Program-made: the position numbers and the translations under genes | Assembly (NCBI GenBank): GCA_029237695.1 | Contig: JAQRGA010000154.1 | Location: forward strand, 1 to 64,000 | DNA length: 64,000 nt | Reading direction: 5' to 3' | From: Conchocele bisecta | Lineage: Eukaryota > Mollusca > Bivalvia > Lucinida > Thyasiridae | Part shown: positions 44,788 to 54,985 of the stretch, piece after piece | How the letters are laid out: each line of letters opens with the position of its first letter | Position numbering within the stretch: the first letter of the stretch is position 1 | Notes under the pieces: model-generated | The model's input: the letters and a program-made list of their open reading frames with translations, nothing else | Told to the model about the DNA's origin: nothing | Databases searched by the model: none

Positions 44788-45118
44788 AGAGAATATTAGT
44801 ATAGTGTCATGAACGTGAATAAATATCTGTCGAGGCTCGCCCATCCTGATTTCGAGCCGAGTCAGATATTTATTCACGTTCATGACACTATAATAATATT
44901 CTATTTATCCCGTTAACCACATCAAAGTTGTTCAAATGTCTCTAAAACTGCATTTGTGGCCTCATAAGTTTGTCTTCTGAAGCGACAAGATTATCGTGTT
45001 ACGTCATTCACATAATGACGTAACGTCATACATAATGACGTATCTACTAGACGTGAACGAGAAAAAATACACGTACCTGCTTTTCACGTCTAGTAGCGAC
45101 ATAGTTGACGGGATAAAC
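44788..45118 (-). mobile_element. Composite hairpin element, copy 2
   Basis: Hairpin AGAGAATATTAGTATAGTG...CACTATAATAATATTCTA (44788-44900), then a unit bounded by TTATCCCGTTAACCAC and GTTGACGGGATAAA (44903-45118). Interior differs from the other copies (long cgtctagta inverted blocks), so only ends and layout are conserved. Confidence 0.65.
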
Positions 45119-45226
45119 TATTGTTTTTGCATTGTGTATATATAGCCGTAATATTAGGGCAGATTTTGTGAAATATACAGTAGTATGGTGAGGGTTAGCA
45201 TGCTGGTTAACCTGGCTACGTAGGGT

Positions 45227-45442
45227 AATCGTGACTGGTGAAATGGGCCTTATGTGTTTTGCATCCGCACAGTCTGATCAGGATCAGCACTGTTCGCTTT
45301 TCCATCAGTGAAAACACCCGTCATGCTTCTAACAAATAATATAGATCGTAATCGGGCTAGATGAGTTAGACTGTGGTATATTATCAGGAGCCACGCTGGT
45401 CACAAACCACATAAACCCAATTTCTCCAGCCACAGCCACATA
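45227..45442. mobile_element. MITE, 'GGCTGTGGCTGGAG' ends
   Basis: Left aatcgtgactggtgaaatggg-cttatg and right cataaacccaatttctccagccacagccaca. The core gcatccgcacagtctgatcaggatcagcac places it with 20142-20370. Confidence 0.6.
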
Positions 45443-45448
45443 TAGTGC

Positions 45449-45582
45449 TTAACCCTTACAGTGCTGAATTTAATTTTGTCGTCTGCCGTTTATTTTTTAA
45501 CTACCATTTTTCTCAATAAAAAAAAAGACAAAATATGAAACAACAGTTACAGCAGACGACAAATTTCGTTTCCAACCACTTG
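45449..45582. mobile_element. Partial TTAA MITE, family 3
   Basis: TTAACCCTTACAGTGCTG at the left; gtcgtctgccgttt and aacagttacagcagacgac are inverted, as in 14369-14674. No right TTAA. Confidence 0.5.
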
Positions 45583-45652
45583 CTGCTACCTTACGTGCAT
45601 GTATGTCTATGGAGCCGATCAACTGTTGATATCAGAAGCAGGGATTCAGAAG

Positions 45653-45832
45653 CAGGGATTCCACTGGGGAAAATAAATAAAACGTCATAAATCGCCACTT
45701 CAAAAAATAAAAAATAAACAATTGGCGATAAAAAACTACAATTTTCTGAAAAAAAATCTAATTTTTTTTTTATCGCCAATTGTTTATTTTTATCGCCAAT
45801 TGCGAAAGTGGCGATCGCCAGCGTAATCCCTG
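45653..45832. mobile_element. CAGGGATT element, 6-bp TSD CAGAAG
   Basis: Left CAGGGATTCCACTGG and right end (reverse complement CAGGGATTACGCTGG) are inverted. Flanks CAGAAG at 45647-45652 and 45833-45838. Interior arms atcgccaattgtttattttt are inverted. Confidence 0.8.
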
Positions 45833-45860
45833 CAGAAGGTGTTGAAGAATGCTACTCTCA

Positions 45861-46085
45861 AATGAGACACGCCATGTGATTTTCTACCTTAGAACATGTG
45901 TGATTTTTCAGGATATTATATGTACATTAACAGTGATATTTTCCGTAAATTACATCGAAAGTTGACGAAATTTTCATAGCATAGAATTCGACGTCATTTA
46001 CGGAACTGTCACAATTTGTTTAATATTTTTCACGAGATATCACACATGTTCTTAAGTACAAAATCACATGGCTTGCCTCAAATAC
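45861..46085. mobile_element. MITE, GAGACACGCCATGTGATT family, copy 2
   Basis: Left atgagacacgccatgtgatttt and right aaaatcacatggcttgcctca. Inner arms gaacatgtgtgat/atcacacatgttc and tttccgtaaa / ttacggaa are inverted. Confidence 0.7.
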
Positions 46086-46554
46086 ATGTATATAGCCGTT
46101 CTCAGGTTAGGACCCAGAGCTCCAGTTAAGCTGCGTATTTGCTTAAATACCCCATTCAAATTAGCCAAAACCCAATTGAAATCAGAAGTAGCGAGTATCA
46201 AAAAGCAATAACAATTTTGCGGTACCTTTATCATGCTGAATAAAACAATAAACATACCACAAATATAGCATATTTTTTTTTATTTTCCATGAAAACACAT
46301 CTTGGTATTTCATTAGAATTGTCTCCAAGGAGACAATTCTAATGAAATCCCAAGACATATTTTCATTTTGAAGCAAACAATTAAATAGTTGCTGTCTGTT
46401 GTTGTGTAAACAGTAGTCTGATTTTATTTTACCCAATTAAAATTTTGAAATACCCAATTGCTTCAGAAGTGATGGAGTAAAAATACTCAATTACTAATTC
46501 CTTATCTGAAGACCTGGGACCAGTGTGTGTTTATGAAGTAAGGGTTTACCTTAT

Positions 46555-46645
46555 TGTCAATGAGCATGTGCCGTTTGATGTGGCTACAGTGTGTAAGTGT
46601 CTCTTCACAAACACTGCTTGTATGTGGTGTATCCCTGTGTGAGTA
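46555..46645 (-). pseudogene. Single degenerate C2H2 finger
   Basis: The reverse complement reads HRDTPHTSSVCEETLTHCSH followed by IKRHMLID. First Cys and last His are lost while finger length is kept. It lies ~800 bases from the 47.4-47.9 kb locus and points the same way, so it may be its former tail. Confidence 0.6.
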
Positions 46646-46653
46646 TTAAGCAT

Positions 46654-46889
46654 ATGTGGCTGTGACTGTAGAAATGGGCTTTATCGTAATTGGGCAGTGT
46701 AGCTCCTGATCAAATAGCAGACTCCTGTAGCCTGATAACGATCTATGTTGCATGTAAGAAGAATTATGGGTGTTTCATGGATGGAATGGCAACCAGTGCA
46801 GATCTTATCAGACTGTGGATGCACAGGCTGTTCCGGATGTAGACTGGTTGCAAAACCCATAATCCTAATGTCTCAAGTCACAGCTACAC
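46654..46889. mobile_element. MITE, 'GTGGCTGTGACTG' ends, copy
   Basis: Left atgtggctgtgactgtagaaatggg; right aatgtctcaagtcacagctacac. Internal tagcctgataacgatctatgttg and gtggatgcacaggctg match 20142-20370. Confidence 0.7.
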
Positions 46890-47230
46890 GAGATACGCCA
46901 TGATAAATAGAATACCAGTCTAGTGTATTTTGATATCAAGTTTATCAGGCTCTCGGAAATGGTAGGAATTCCTCGGCAAGCCTCGGAATTCCTACGCGTT
47001 TCCTAGCCTTGTCTGATAAACTTGATATCAAAAGACACAAGCCTGGTATTCTCTTAGTATGTATCCAGTCACAGTAAAAACCCCATAATCACAATTTCTC
47101 CAGTCACAGCTACATGATTTTGAACCTCAGAACAAATTTAGTCAACTTTCAACGTCATTTACGGAAAATATTGTAAATTCTGTAAATATTTTTCATGAGA
47201 TATGGCACAAAATCACATGGCGTGTTGCAT
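46887..47230. mobile_element. MITE GAGACACGCC family, copy 3, with nested hairpin
   Basis: Outer ends acacgagatacgccatg and acatggcgtgttgcat. The hairpin 46903-47056 (AGAATACCAGTCTAGTG... copy of 28049-28202) is inserted near the left end. A piece of the GTGGCTGTGAC MITE (47,058-47,125) follows. Confidence 0.65.
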
Positions 47231-47344
47231 ATGATCTTAAACATCGTATCTGGGTGAATGTTTTTTCACTGGCTCTAGACATCCCCCAGGTGATTGAGCA
47301 TGTATTGATTGCGAAATCATCAACGGCAATGTACATGTATATGT

Positions 47345-47877
47345 CTATATAGGAACGCCAGGATGAACAACTATCATGTGTCGTTTGAGATGGCAGCTTT
47401 GTATATATGTCTTGTCACAAAAACTGCATTTATGGGGACGTTCCCCGGTGTGTTTGAGCTTGTGTATTTTGAGGGAGCATCTATGTGCAAATGTCTTGCT
47501 ACACACACTACATGTATGGGGACGATCCCGGTATGGGTGAGCATGTGCTCTTTCAGGTTCCCGCCCTCTGTGAATGTCTTGTCACAAACACTACATCTAT
47601 GGGGACGGACCCCTGTGTGTATCAGCATGTGCCGATGGTAGCTGCCACGCAGGCTGAAAGTCTGGTCACAACAACTACAGGCAAGGGGACGATGCCCGGT
47701 GTGCAGATACATGTGATGTTTGAGGCTATCACTTCGTGTGAATGTCTTGTCACAAATACTACATGTATGAGGACGCTCCCCAGTGTGTGTGAGCATATGT
47801 TTTTTGAGATGGTTACTGTTTATGAACGCCTTGTCACATTCAGTGCATTTATGTGTTCGTTTCCTGGTATAGCCCAT
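47345..47877 (-). pseudogene. C2H2 zinc-finger locus, six fingers, one frameshift
   Basis: Starts ATG at 47877 (MGYTRKRTHKCTECDKAF). Four good fingers follow in frame: HLKKHMLTH, SLKHHMYLH, SYHRHMLIH, NLKEHMLTH. A one-base loss near 47,527 (ggacgatcccggtatggg instead of ccccggtgtggg) then shifts the frame. Two more fingers continue in the new frame (CSKTFAHRCSLKIHKLKH and CSFCDKTYIQSCHLKRHMIVVH) and end at a stop near 47345. As read, translation would end at 47374 after a non-finger tail. DNA-binding nuclear protein by family. Either a recent pseudogene or an assembly error. Confidence 0.75.
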
Positions 47878-47947
47878 CCTGTGGTCAATGGAGTTATCGA
47901 TTACTGCTTATCAAACTAAGGTTAGCTGCTCAGCTCTTGGTGTAAAC

Positions 47948-48233
47948 CAGTAGCCGATTTCACCAAAATTGCAAAGTACATGTATACTTATCTATCTAAG
48001 TATACTTTGAGGGAGTAATCATTTATTTTTACTGAAATGCATTATTTCATATAGAACTAACGACTGCATTTAAATGATGATTAAAAGTATGCAAATTATT
48101 ATACTGTAATAAATTCAGTATAATAAAAAGTAATAAATTTATCCTTAAATTGAAAATGTCTCCCTCAACATGCTCAAAGTTAGTATACTTAGCAAGAAAA
48201 GTATACTTTACAATGTTGGTGAAATCACTACAG
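47948..48233. mobile_element. MITE, CCAGTAGCCGATTTCACC family, copy
   Basis: Left CCAGTAGCCGATTTCACCAA; right ttggtgaaatcactacagg (diverged). Internal aagtatacttt and cataaatttatccttaaattg palindromes as in 39474-39779. Confidence 0.65.
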
Positions 48234-48239
48234 GTCACA

Positions 48240-48955
48240 AATCTGGTCACAATCTGCACCCTAGTACGTCATGGGATCGGACACGTAAACTGTGTCACGG
48301 TGGTATTTGTATGTGACCTGAAAAAGGAAATGTTGGAAATAAAAGCTAATATTTACACCTTCTATACATTCATAACGCAAATGCCCATTTGACGTATTGC
48401 GTTTACATCCCAATACAATACATTAGACACACATGACGTCGCGCGATGTTGTTGATTGGTTAAAGTTCGCAAAAACATGACGTAAAACAAGATTATTGTT
48501 AATTTTAACTCCATATTTGGTTATTTACATTTTTGAAACTATCAGAAAATACAGTGTAAATATAAGTAATAAAACCATGGGCTGTTACGTTTACTGTGGT
48601 GACCTGAGTGGCACCTTGTCAGGTAGTTTCGGGATCTGATTCGCACTTTAAATAGCAGTTAATTGTGACGTTTTAGTATGAAAAGCCTGTCTATGTGGTT
48701 TCACAAATATGGAAAATGGACCCCATCATAACTTTTACATGTTGAATTTGGCTGCCACTGACTGGGTCACTTGTTGATTCTAGCTTAAATTTACTTTATC
48801 AGGTCATCTACATATGTAAATGTATGTCATAGCCTAATTACTTGAATATGTTCTTTTCATAATATTAACACTCATTTCAGTTAAGAAATATAGAATATCT
48901 TTCACGATTAACTGCTAAAGTGCGAACCAGATCTGATTCGCTATTCTGCACAGGA
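48240..48955. other. No feature recognised
   Basis: Unique-looking DNA; an ATG-rich stretch near 48,600 gives no frame above 60 codons. Confidence 0.4.
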
Positions 48956-49552
48956 ATCCTATGAGTGGAATCGTAACTCTAGCCACAGGCGATTGAACTC
49001 CCAACCCACATAGCCCCTTAGATAAATAAATCTTGTCCGACTAGTATGTATATAGACTATACATTTATAATAGTATAGGTGAGTGGGGGGGCTCTGAATG
49101 TGGAGAGGGAACTTCAATCGCCTGTGCTCTAGCGAGTGTCAGAGGTTCCGTCAACTGGAGGTTTCGTTGACTGAGAGGTTTCGTCAACTCGGCGTCCGGT
49201 TCGTCAATTAGGCAATTAAGAGTAAAACTCGATAATGACCGGCACGTGCCATACAATTGATCAGATAATTGATAGTCATTAAGTGGACATTAATGACAGA
49301 TATTTGTTGCTATTTTAAAGTAGGTTTAGTTGTATACGGGCATTTAATGGCAAATATTTGTTGATATTTCAAAGTATGTTTGGTTGTATATGGGCATTTA
49401 ATGGCAGATATTTGTTGTATATGGACATTTAATGGCATATTTTAATAACATTTTAAAGTATCTTTTGTGTATTTGTATAATTTATGGAAAATCATACTAT
49501 TTACGATCATGAAATACAGTTACACTATAATATAATAATAATGAAAACATAC

Positions 49553-49661
49553 CAGTATCACATTTCCTATGTTGCCACCGACTGCAGCCGTCGCAGCATA
49601 TAGCATGCATACGGGCAGTAACCACACCAGAACACAAGACGCAGTACGACTTGTCAGCCAT
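49553..49661 (-). CDS. Zinc-binding N-terminal exon in the MULE
   Basis: Reads MADKSYCVLCSGVVTARMHA then ICCDGCSRWQHRKCDTG, and is cut at a consensus 5' splice site ctG|GTATGT (GT at 49552-49551). The C-x2-C...H-x-C-C-x2-C-x3-W-x-H-x2-C pattern is PHD-like. From general knowledge it resembles the N-terminus of FLYWCH/MULE-transposase-domain proteins in molluscs. An in-frame upstream Met (49700) would add 13 residues. No following exon was identified. Probably the first coding exon of the element's ancestral transposase gene; a captured host exon is the alternative. Confidence 0.55.
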
Positions 49662-49874
49662 GATGAATTGTAGTGAGGAAGTTACAAATTGCCCACCCAT
49701 TTATATGTTTCAGCGCTTGTGCAGTTGACATGGATCAGGCAAAGAGCCGTCAATTAGCTTCAGTGAATCATAATTAATCATCACGAATTAACTAATTGAA
49801 TCATGATTAATCATCACGAATTAACTGATCGGTCATTTGACGGTAATAATTACTAAACGATCAAAGGTCAACTA

Positions 49875-50311
49875 CTTTATGAAATGCTATTTGGCACCCC
49901 TACCTATGTAAAGATATTGACAGTGTTGAAAATGTTCAGAGACGAGCCACAAAATTAGTTCCAAATATCAAACATTTGAGTTACTTTGAAAGGCTGAAAT
50001 ACTTGAAACTGCCATCGCTAGCACACAGAAGAAGAAGGGGCGATATGATACAGACATACAAGATAGTGAAAGGCTTTGAAGATGTTCCGGCAGAGAAATT
50101 TTTCACATTTTCAAGTTCGGTAACTCGCGGACATACTCTAAAGATGGTCAAGCCAAGATGTTTAACCTCATTTGGTCAGCGAACATTCTCTAAAAGGGTG
50201 ATCAATGAATGGAACCTATTACCAAATACAGTTATAGAAGCTAAAACAGTGAATGAATTCAAGTCACGATTAGATAACCACTGGCGAGGAGACATTACAT
50301 ATTATTATTAG
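49875..50311 (+). pseudogene. LINE reverse transcriptase C-terminus
   Basis: After a frameshift near 49,880 (the family's YGNAIWHP is split), the frame reads WHPYLCKDIDSVENVQRRAT, then LSYFERLKYLKLPSLAHRRR, RGDMIQTYKIVKGF, TRGHTLKMVKPRC, FSKRVINEWNLLP and FKSRLDNHW to a stop at 50309. This is the conserved tail of jockey/CR1-type non-LTR ORF2 proteins, downstream of the RT domain. About 140 residues remain, so it is inactive. A 3' UTR with a small hairpin (tgttgtcattacccaaatgacaac) follows. Confidence 0.8.
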
Positions 50312-50694
50312 GACTTTACCTTTTGTTGTCATTACCCAAATGACAACCATATTGACTATACTTACCAAATATAATGATACCAAACAAAGAAGTTTATTTC
50401 AAAACACACACGAGAATAAAAGTCAGTACCAGAGGTCAGCAGAAGTCGGGTTTAAAAAGGAGTTAAGTCTCCTTCCTATTGAACCCAAAAATCATCGTCC
50501 AGGTATCGTACAGGTAAAGTGCGAAAGTCAATTAGCCGAGGTGTGATAAATACCATTCAAATATAATAGCCTAATTGACGAACCGGTAACCAGTTCACGG
50601 AACCACTCGACTTTTCACTCTATTTTGCCTAATTGACGAAACCTCCAGTTGACGGAACCTCCTGAATCCGCTCTAGCTACGTAGCCAGGACAGA

Positions 50695-53250
50695 GCCTAC
50701 GGACAGTACGGGAGTAGATTCAGTAAAGTGCGAGTTACCATTCGCAACTACAGCCATTATTAAATGCATATCGTATCGTGAGGTAGACTGATCACCAGTC
50801 ACATACAGCATACTCACCGAGAGGATTTCCTTAGATTGAATAATCTTGAAGGATGTCAGTACGAATCTTGAACATGTTGAATGACACGATATATATAAGC
50901 AAATGGCGTAAAGCATCCACAGGGGAAGTAACAAGGGCGTCAAAGGTTCCTGGTCAATTCGTACCAATACCAGTTCGTACCGATACAATTTCGTACCGGG
51001 TATGGTATTTCGCAAGATGATTTATGAACGATGTTGTGGCTCGCTCGCTGTATTCCTCCATAGTATTTGTTCGCCGTCTTTATTGACTAAATTCCATCTA
51101 CCAAATTAATTAAAACCAGTGTAAACCCGGTTTGCCTTAATAGTGCAAACAAGAATTTCAGCGCAAACAGCGCAAACGGCGCAAACAATATTAATTTTTA
51201 AAAATATCTATTTTAAATGCTATTAAATGAAATTAAATCAATCTAATGATGAATATATGTATTTAATTATCTCATATATTTATGTTTCACAAATAAAATC
51301 ATAAATGTCCCGAAATAAAAGCCTATTTGCACTACGATGCGTCTGGCGAAAACAAAAATTCACGAACGGAAACAGCGCAAACAAGAATAAAATATTATAT
51401 TTCTCTCCTAAATGCCTATTATTTGAAATTAAATCAATCTAATGATGATTATATGTATTTAATCGTGTCATATATTTATGCTTTATAAAGAACAATTATA
51501 AATGGCTCGAAATAAATGCCTATTTGCACTACGATGCGTCTGGCGCAAACAAGATTTTTGTTCGGAAACAGCGCAAACAAGAATAACATATCAAATTTCT
51601 CTACTAAATGCCTATTAAATGAAATTAAATCAATCTAATGTAGGTTATATGTATTTAATCATCTCATATATTTATGTTCTACAAAAAAAGTCATAAATGG
51701 CCCGAAATAAATGCCTATTTGCACTACGATGCGTCTAGCGCAAACAAGATTCGTGAACGGAAACAGCGCAAACAATTAAGATTCAAATTAGGTATTTCTC
51801 TCATTAATACTTATTAAATTAAATTAAATCAATCTAGTGTTGCTTAAAGGTCTTTACTTATGACATATAATTGTTTTTTACAAAAAAATAATATCATAAA
51901 TTACCCGAATAAAACCCTTATTTGTACTACGATGTGGATGGCGAAAACTAGATTCTTGGACGAAAACAGCGCAAACAAGAAGACAATTTATTTTTAAGCG
52001 CAAACAAGATTAAATTTCCAGATTGGTATTTTATTAGCCTATCAAATGGAGTCAACTCAATATGGTAAACTTCATCATACATAATTATGACAAATCTTTA
52101 TGAATTTGAAGAAGAATAGACATTTTGTTATGTTTTAATCGTTGCATAGAGACGGTTTTAACGAGCGGTAACAACACGGACGGTTATTGAGAAATAAAGA
52201 AACAAGAATCTTGGCCATTTTTTACTTTTTTTTGGTAAAACATAAATACATGAGATCATTAAATGCATATAATCATCATTAGATTGATTTAATTTCATTT
52301 AATAAGTATTAATGAGAGAAATACGTAATTAATTTGAATATTGTTTGCGCTGTTTCCGTTCATGAATCTTGTTTGCGCCAGACGCCAGACGCATCGTAGT
52401 GAAAATAGGGTTTTATTTCGGGCCATTCATGACTTATTTTGTAGAACATAAATATATGAGATGATTAAATACATATAATCATCATTAGATTGATTTAATT
52501 TCATTTAATAGGCATTTAAAATAGATATTTTTAAAATTAATCTTGTTTGCGCCGTTTGCGCTGAAAATTCTTGTTTGCGCTATTAAGGCAAACCCGTGTA
52601 AACCCAGATATTAACTTCTCGAGTTATTTGGCTCAGTGTCAATACTTTTCACGAAGCTGTATGCGGTACCACAGGCGACTGAACTCCCCACCCACATACA
52701 CCCTTTAGATAAATCCATCTGATCCGACTGTACTACTAAATTTATAATAGTATACGATAGAGGGTGGGGGCGGGGGCTCTGGATGTGGATAGGGGGTCTT
52801 CAATTGCTTGTCACAGTGTGGTGGTATACACTATCACGGTAATAATTACAGCAAACAGTTTTGCTCCTAACCGTATTTATCAAATCAACTGAGAACAGTT
52901 TTCTAGCCCTGAATGGCCTGATTAAATAAAGAAGTAATACGCTTGCAATGTACGGGGGGTCATCCAATAAGTAATAACATATACATGTATTTCATAAATT
53001 TATGAAAAGTGACATTATTCGCTATTTTTGAAATATCACCATTTACAATTACGTATCAGGAATTGCAGATGTCCGCTACCAATGTCATTGTGACGTCATC
53101 GAGTAAATGACGTCGTAACGCGTAGCTGACGTTTTTCTTTTCCAACAAATATCCAATGTTCAATTATTAAAATCGGAACGTTAGGATGGAAATCGGCAGT
53201 TGATTTCCTTTCCACGCTGCGGGAAGTTTGTGAACCATTACCCTATTTTG
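50695..53250 (-). repeat. Dispersed repeat, copy B (inverted to copy A)
   Basis: In reverse complement, blocks match copy A at 3545-5475: gtccacaaacttcc-cgcgtgg, ttggatatttgttgga, ctgttctcagttgctttg or its equivalent, and tggtacgaaattgtatc. Copy B is interrupted by the foldback at 51129-52596. Its 50,700-50,755 end holds half of a TTGCGAA hairpin. Confidence 0.6.
51129..52596. mobile_element. Foldback element with ~210-bp tandem arms, 9-bp TSD
   Basis: Ends GGTTTGCCTTAATAGtGCAAAC and GTTTGCGCTATTAAGGCAAACC are inverted. TGTAAACCC flanks both sides (51120-51128 and 52597-52605). The left arm has about four tandem ~210-bp units marked by aaacagcgcaaacaagaat, tgcactacgatgcgtctggcg and aattaaatcaatctaatgatg. 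The right arm has about one to two inverted units. A 9-bp duplication and long TIRs suggest a non-autonomous MULE. A fragment of the 'gagacggtt' hairpin family is near 52,145-52,200. Confidence 0.82.
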
Positions 53251-53697
53251 TATTGATGTTGCCAAGTAGATATTACAGTACCTCCACAAAGCATCCCTTC
53301 TGGGAGCATACACGTAATACTTGTTGATATTGAATATGCGCTGCGCTGCATCCTTAATTACTAGTGTGTTAAATGATTTTGTATTATTATCAGTGTTCAC
53401 GAATTCTGTAAATAGATTGGCGCTTCCATTAGCTTGTTATTGCCTTTGCGTGTTGCGTACTATAGAGCTTTTGGCCTCTTTTTGCTTCACGTTTGTTGGG
53501 TGAGGTTTGTCAGAGGAGGTTCTGGACAGCGTCTTCCCACTCCTTCCATGCCCTTCGTGACGGTTTGACTGCATTCTCTATCTCGGGTGACCATACCATA
53601 CACATGTTCGTCATGTCAGTAGTAATGTTGGCTTTACGGTTGGGTATACTATGATAAATGGCATCATGGTGAGCGTTGCCGAAAATTAAATTGCCAT
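53251..53697 (-). pseudogene. Possible LINE ORF2 fragment (between endonuclease and RT)
   Basis: Reverse-strand pieces in different frames read VWSPEIENAVKPSRRAWKEW, then LFTEFVNTDNNTKSFNTLVI. This order, a W-x2-E-(I/L)-x3-(V/I)-x3-R-x2-W segment then an LFxxxV.N segment, is typical of the linker before the RT domain in non-LTR ORF2. It then runs into AAQRIFNINKYYVYAPRRDA and VHKLPAAWKGNQLP, the last of which is shared with copy A. Frameshifted and inactive. Identity is tentative. Confidence 0.4.
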
Positions 53698-53702
53698 ACA
53701 AT

Positions 53703-53970
53703 ATAGAGAATAGTAGGTTAGTGCCGTGGATGGGAAAAATATCTGGCAAGGCTCAGGAAACGGGATGGGCGAGGCTCTGCCGAGCACATCCCGTTTCCGT
53801 GCCGCGCCAGATATTTTTTCCGATTTACGGCACTAACCTACTATTCTATTTATTCCGTCAACACCTTCAAATGGCTTTAAATTCAAAAATTGTATTGACT
53901 GGATATCAAAAATGTTTCACGGCACCGTGTTTCACGGCACGTAAACGCACTGTGTTGACGGGATAAATAC
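53703..53970 (-). mobile_element. Composite hairpin element, copy 3
   Basis: Hairpin AGAATAGTAGGTTAGTGCCG with complement (53705-53845), then the unit TTATTCCGTCAACACC...GTGTTGACGGGATAAA (53850-53970). In complement it matches copies 1 and 4 almost base for base, including aatgtttcacggcaccgtg. Confidence 0.75.
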
Positions 53971-54119
53971 ATGTATTTGATCAAATCCACGGCTACATGT
54001 ATTATATTTTTATATATGCATATGTATGTTAAATATACAATAGATTTGTTTTCCTCTTTACATTTTCCATATTTCTTCAGGAAAGTATGCAGACAAAATG
54101 ATGGCTGGTGTAACGAACA

Positions 54120-54348
54120 TTAACCCTTTCAACTGGAATGGAGTTTTATATGTTAATTTCCGGACCAATCCAATCGTCACAAAATGATTTTCAAACGAGT
54201 CCATTTATGTAAAGGGGGTGTTTTGTTCTAAAAAATGTGAAAATTACTTGCAAAAAAGTGCAGATCCGGATGAGACGGCTCGTCACGAGCCGGCTCATCA
54301 CGATGTACACGTTTTGCCAATACAGGCATGTACTGTCGAAATGGTTAA
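54120..54348 (+). mobile_element. TTAA MITE family 1, copy 4
   Basis: TTAACCCTTTCAACTGGAATGG at the left; CTGTCGAAATGGTTAA at the right. The core hairpin AGTGCAGATCCGGATGAGAC / gagccggctcatcacgatgtacac is retained. Confidence 0.78.
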
Positions 54349-54528
54349 TACTCGCAATTTGCTGTTGAGTCGTGTAGTCATAATGTCATAATTATGAAAA
54401 TAGAGTATACAACTGTTCAAAACATTTATTCTCTGTGCTTGTGATTGGACTAAAATTATGTATGCCAATTGCGTCCAGTTTGACCTGGAATCACGTCGGA
54501 ATCCACCAGTCTGATAAGGGTATGTAGA

Positions 54529-54793
54529 TTTATCCCGTCAACACAGTGCGTATGTGCCGTGAAACACGATGCTGTGAAACACTTTTGATATCCAGTCAAT
54601 ACAATTTTTGCATTTTACAGCCATTTGAAGGTGTTGACGGGATAAATAGAATAGTAAGTTAATGCCGTGAATGGAAAAAAATATCTGGCGCGGCACGGAA
54701 ACGGGATGTGCTCGGCAGAGCCTCGCCCATCCCGTTTCCTGAGCCTTGCCATATATTTTTTCCCATTCACGGCACTAACCTACTATTCTCTAT
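54529..54793 (+). mobile_element. Composite hairpin element, copy 4
   Basis: TTTATCCCGTCAACACAGTG ... GTGTTGACGGGATAAA, then the AGAATAGTAAGTTAATGCC / GGCACTAACCTACTATTCT hairpin. It is the closest match to copy 1 at 15871-16113, and lies ~560 bases from copy 3 in opposite orientation. Confidence 0.75.
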
Positions 54794-54874
54794 ATACTGG
54801 TATACATAATGCCACCGGAAAAACGAGTCCCAGTATAAATGCCAGACGGATAACCACCCCACCCCCTCCAAAAC

Positions 54875-54985
54875 AAAACACCTCCATGCTAGGACAAACC
54901 ACCTCCATGCTAGGACAAAACACCCAAATGCTGGAACAAAACACCCCCATGCTAGGACAAAACACCCAAATGCTAGGACTCCTCA
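54875..54985 (+). repeat. ~20-bp minisatellite, five units
   Basis: The unit aaaacacccccatgctagga recurs with small changes (cctccatgctaggacaaacc, cacccaaatgctggaacaaa). Confidence 0.75.

Larger units (their letters stand above)
49134..50669 (-). mobile_element. Mutator-like element (MULE) derivative
   Basis: Terminal inverted repeats centre on AGGTTCCGTCAACTGGAGG with TTTCGTCAA, near 49,143 and 50,657, and continue with CAATTAGGC. GCTCTAGC flanks both sides (49126-49133 and 50670-50677); the ninth base differs. Element ends are G-terminal, as in MULEs (9-bp duplications are typical). Inside are a zinc-binding exon on the minus strand (49553-49661), three to four ~60-bp repeats of catttaatggcaaatatttg (49280-49450) and a plus-strand LINE 3' fragment (49875-50311). 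No MULE catalytic domain remains. Confidence 0.7.
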
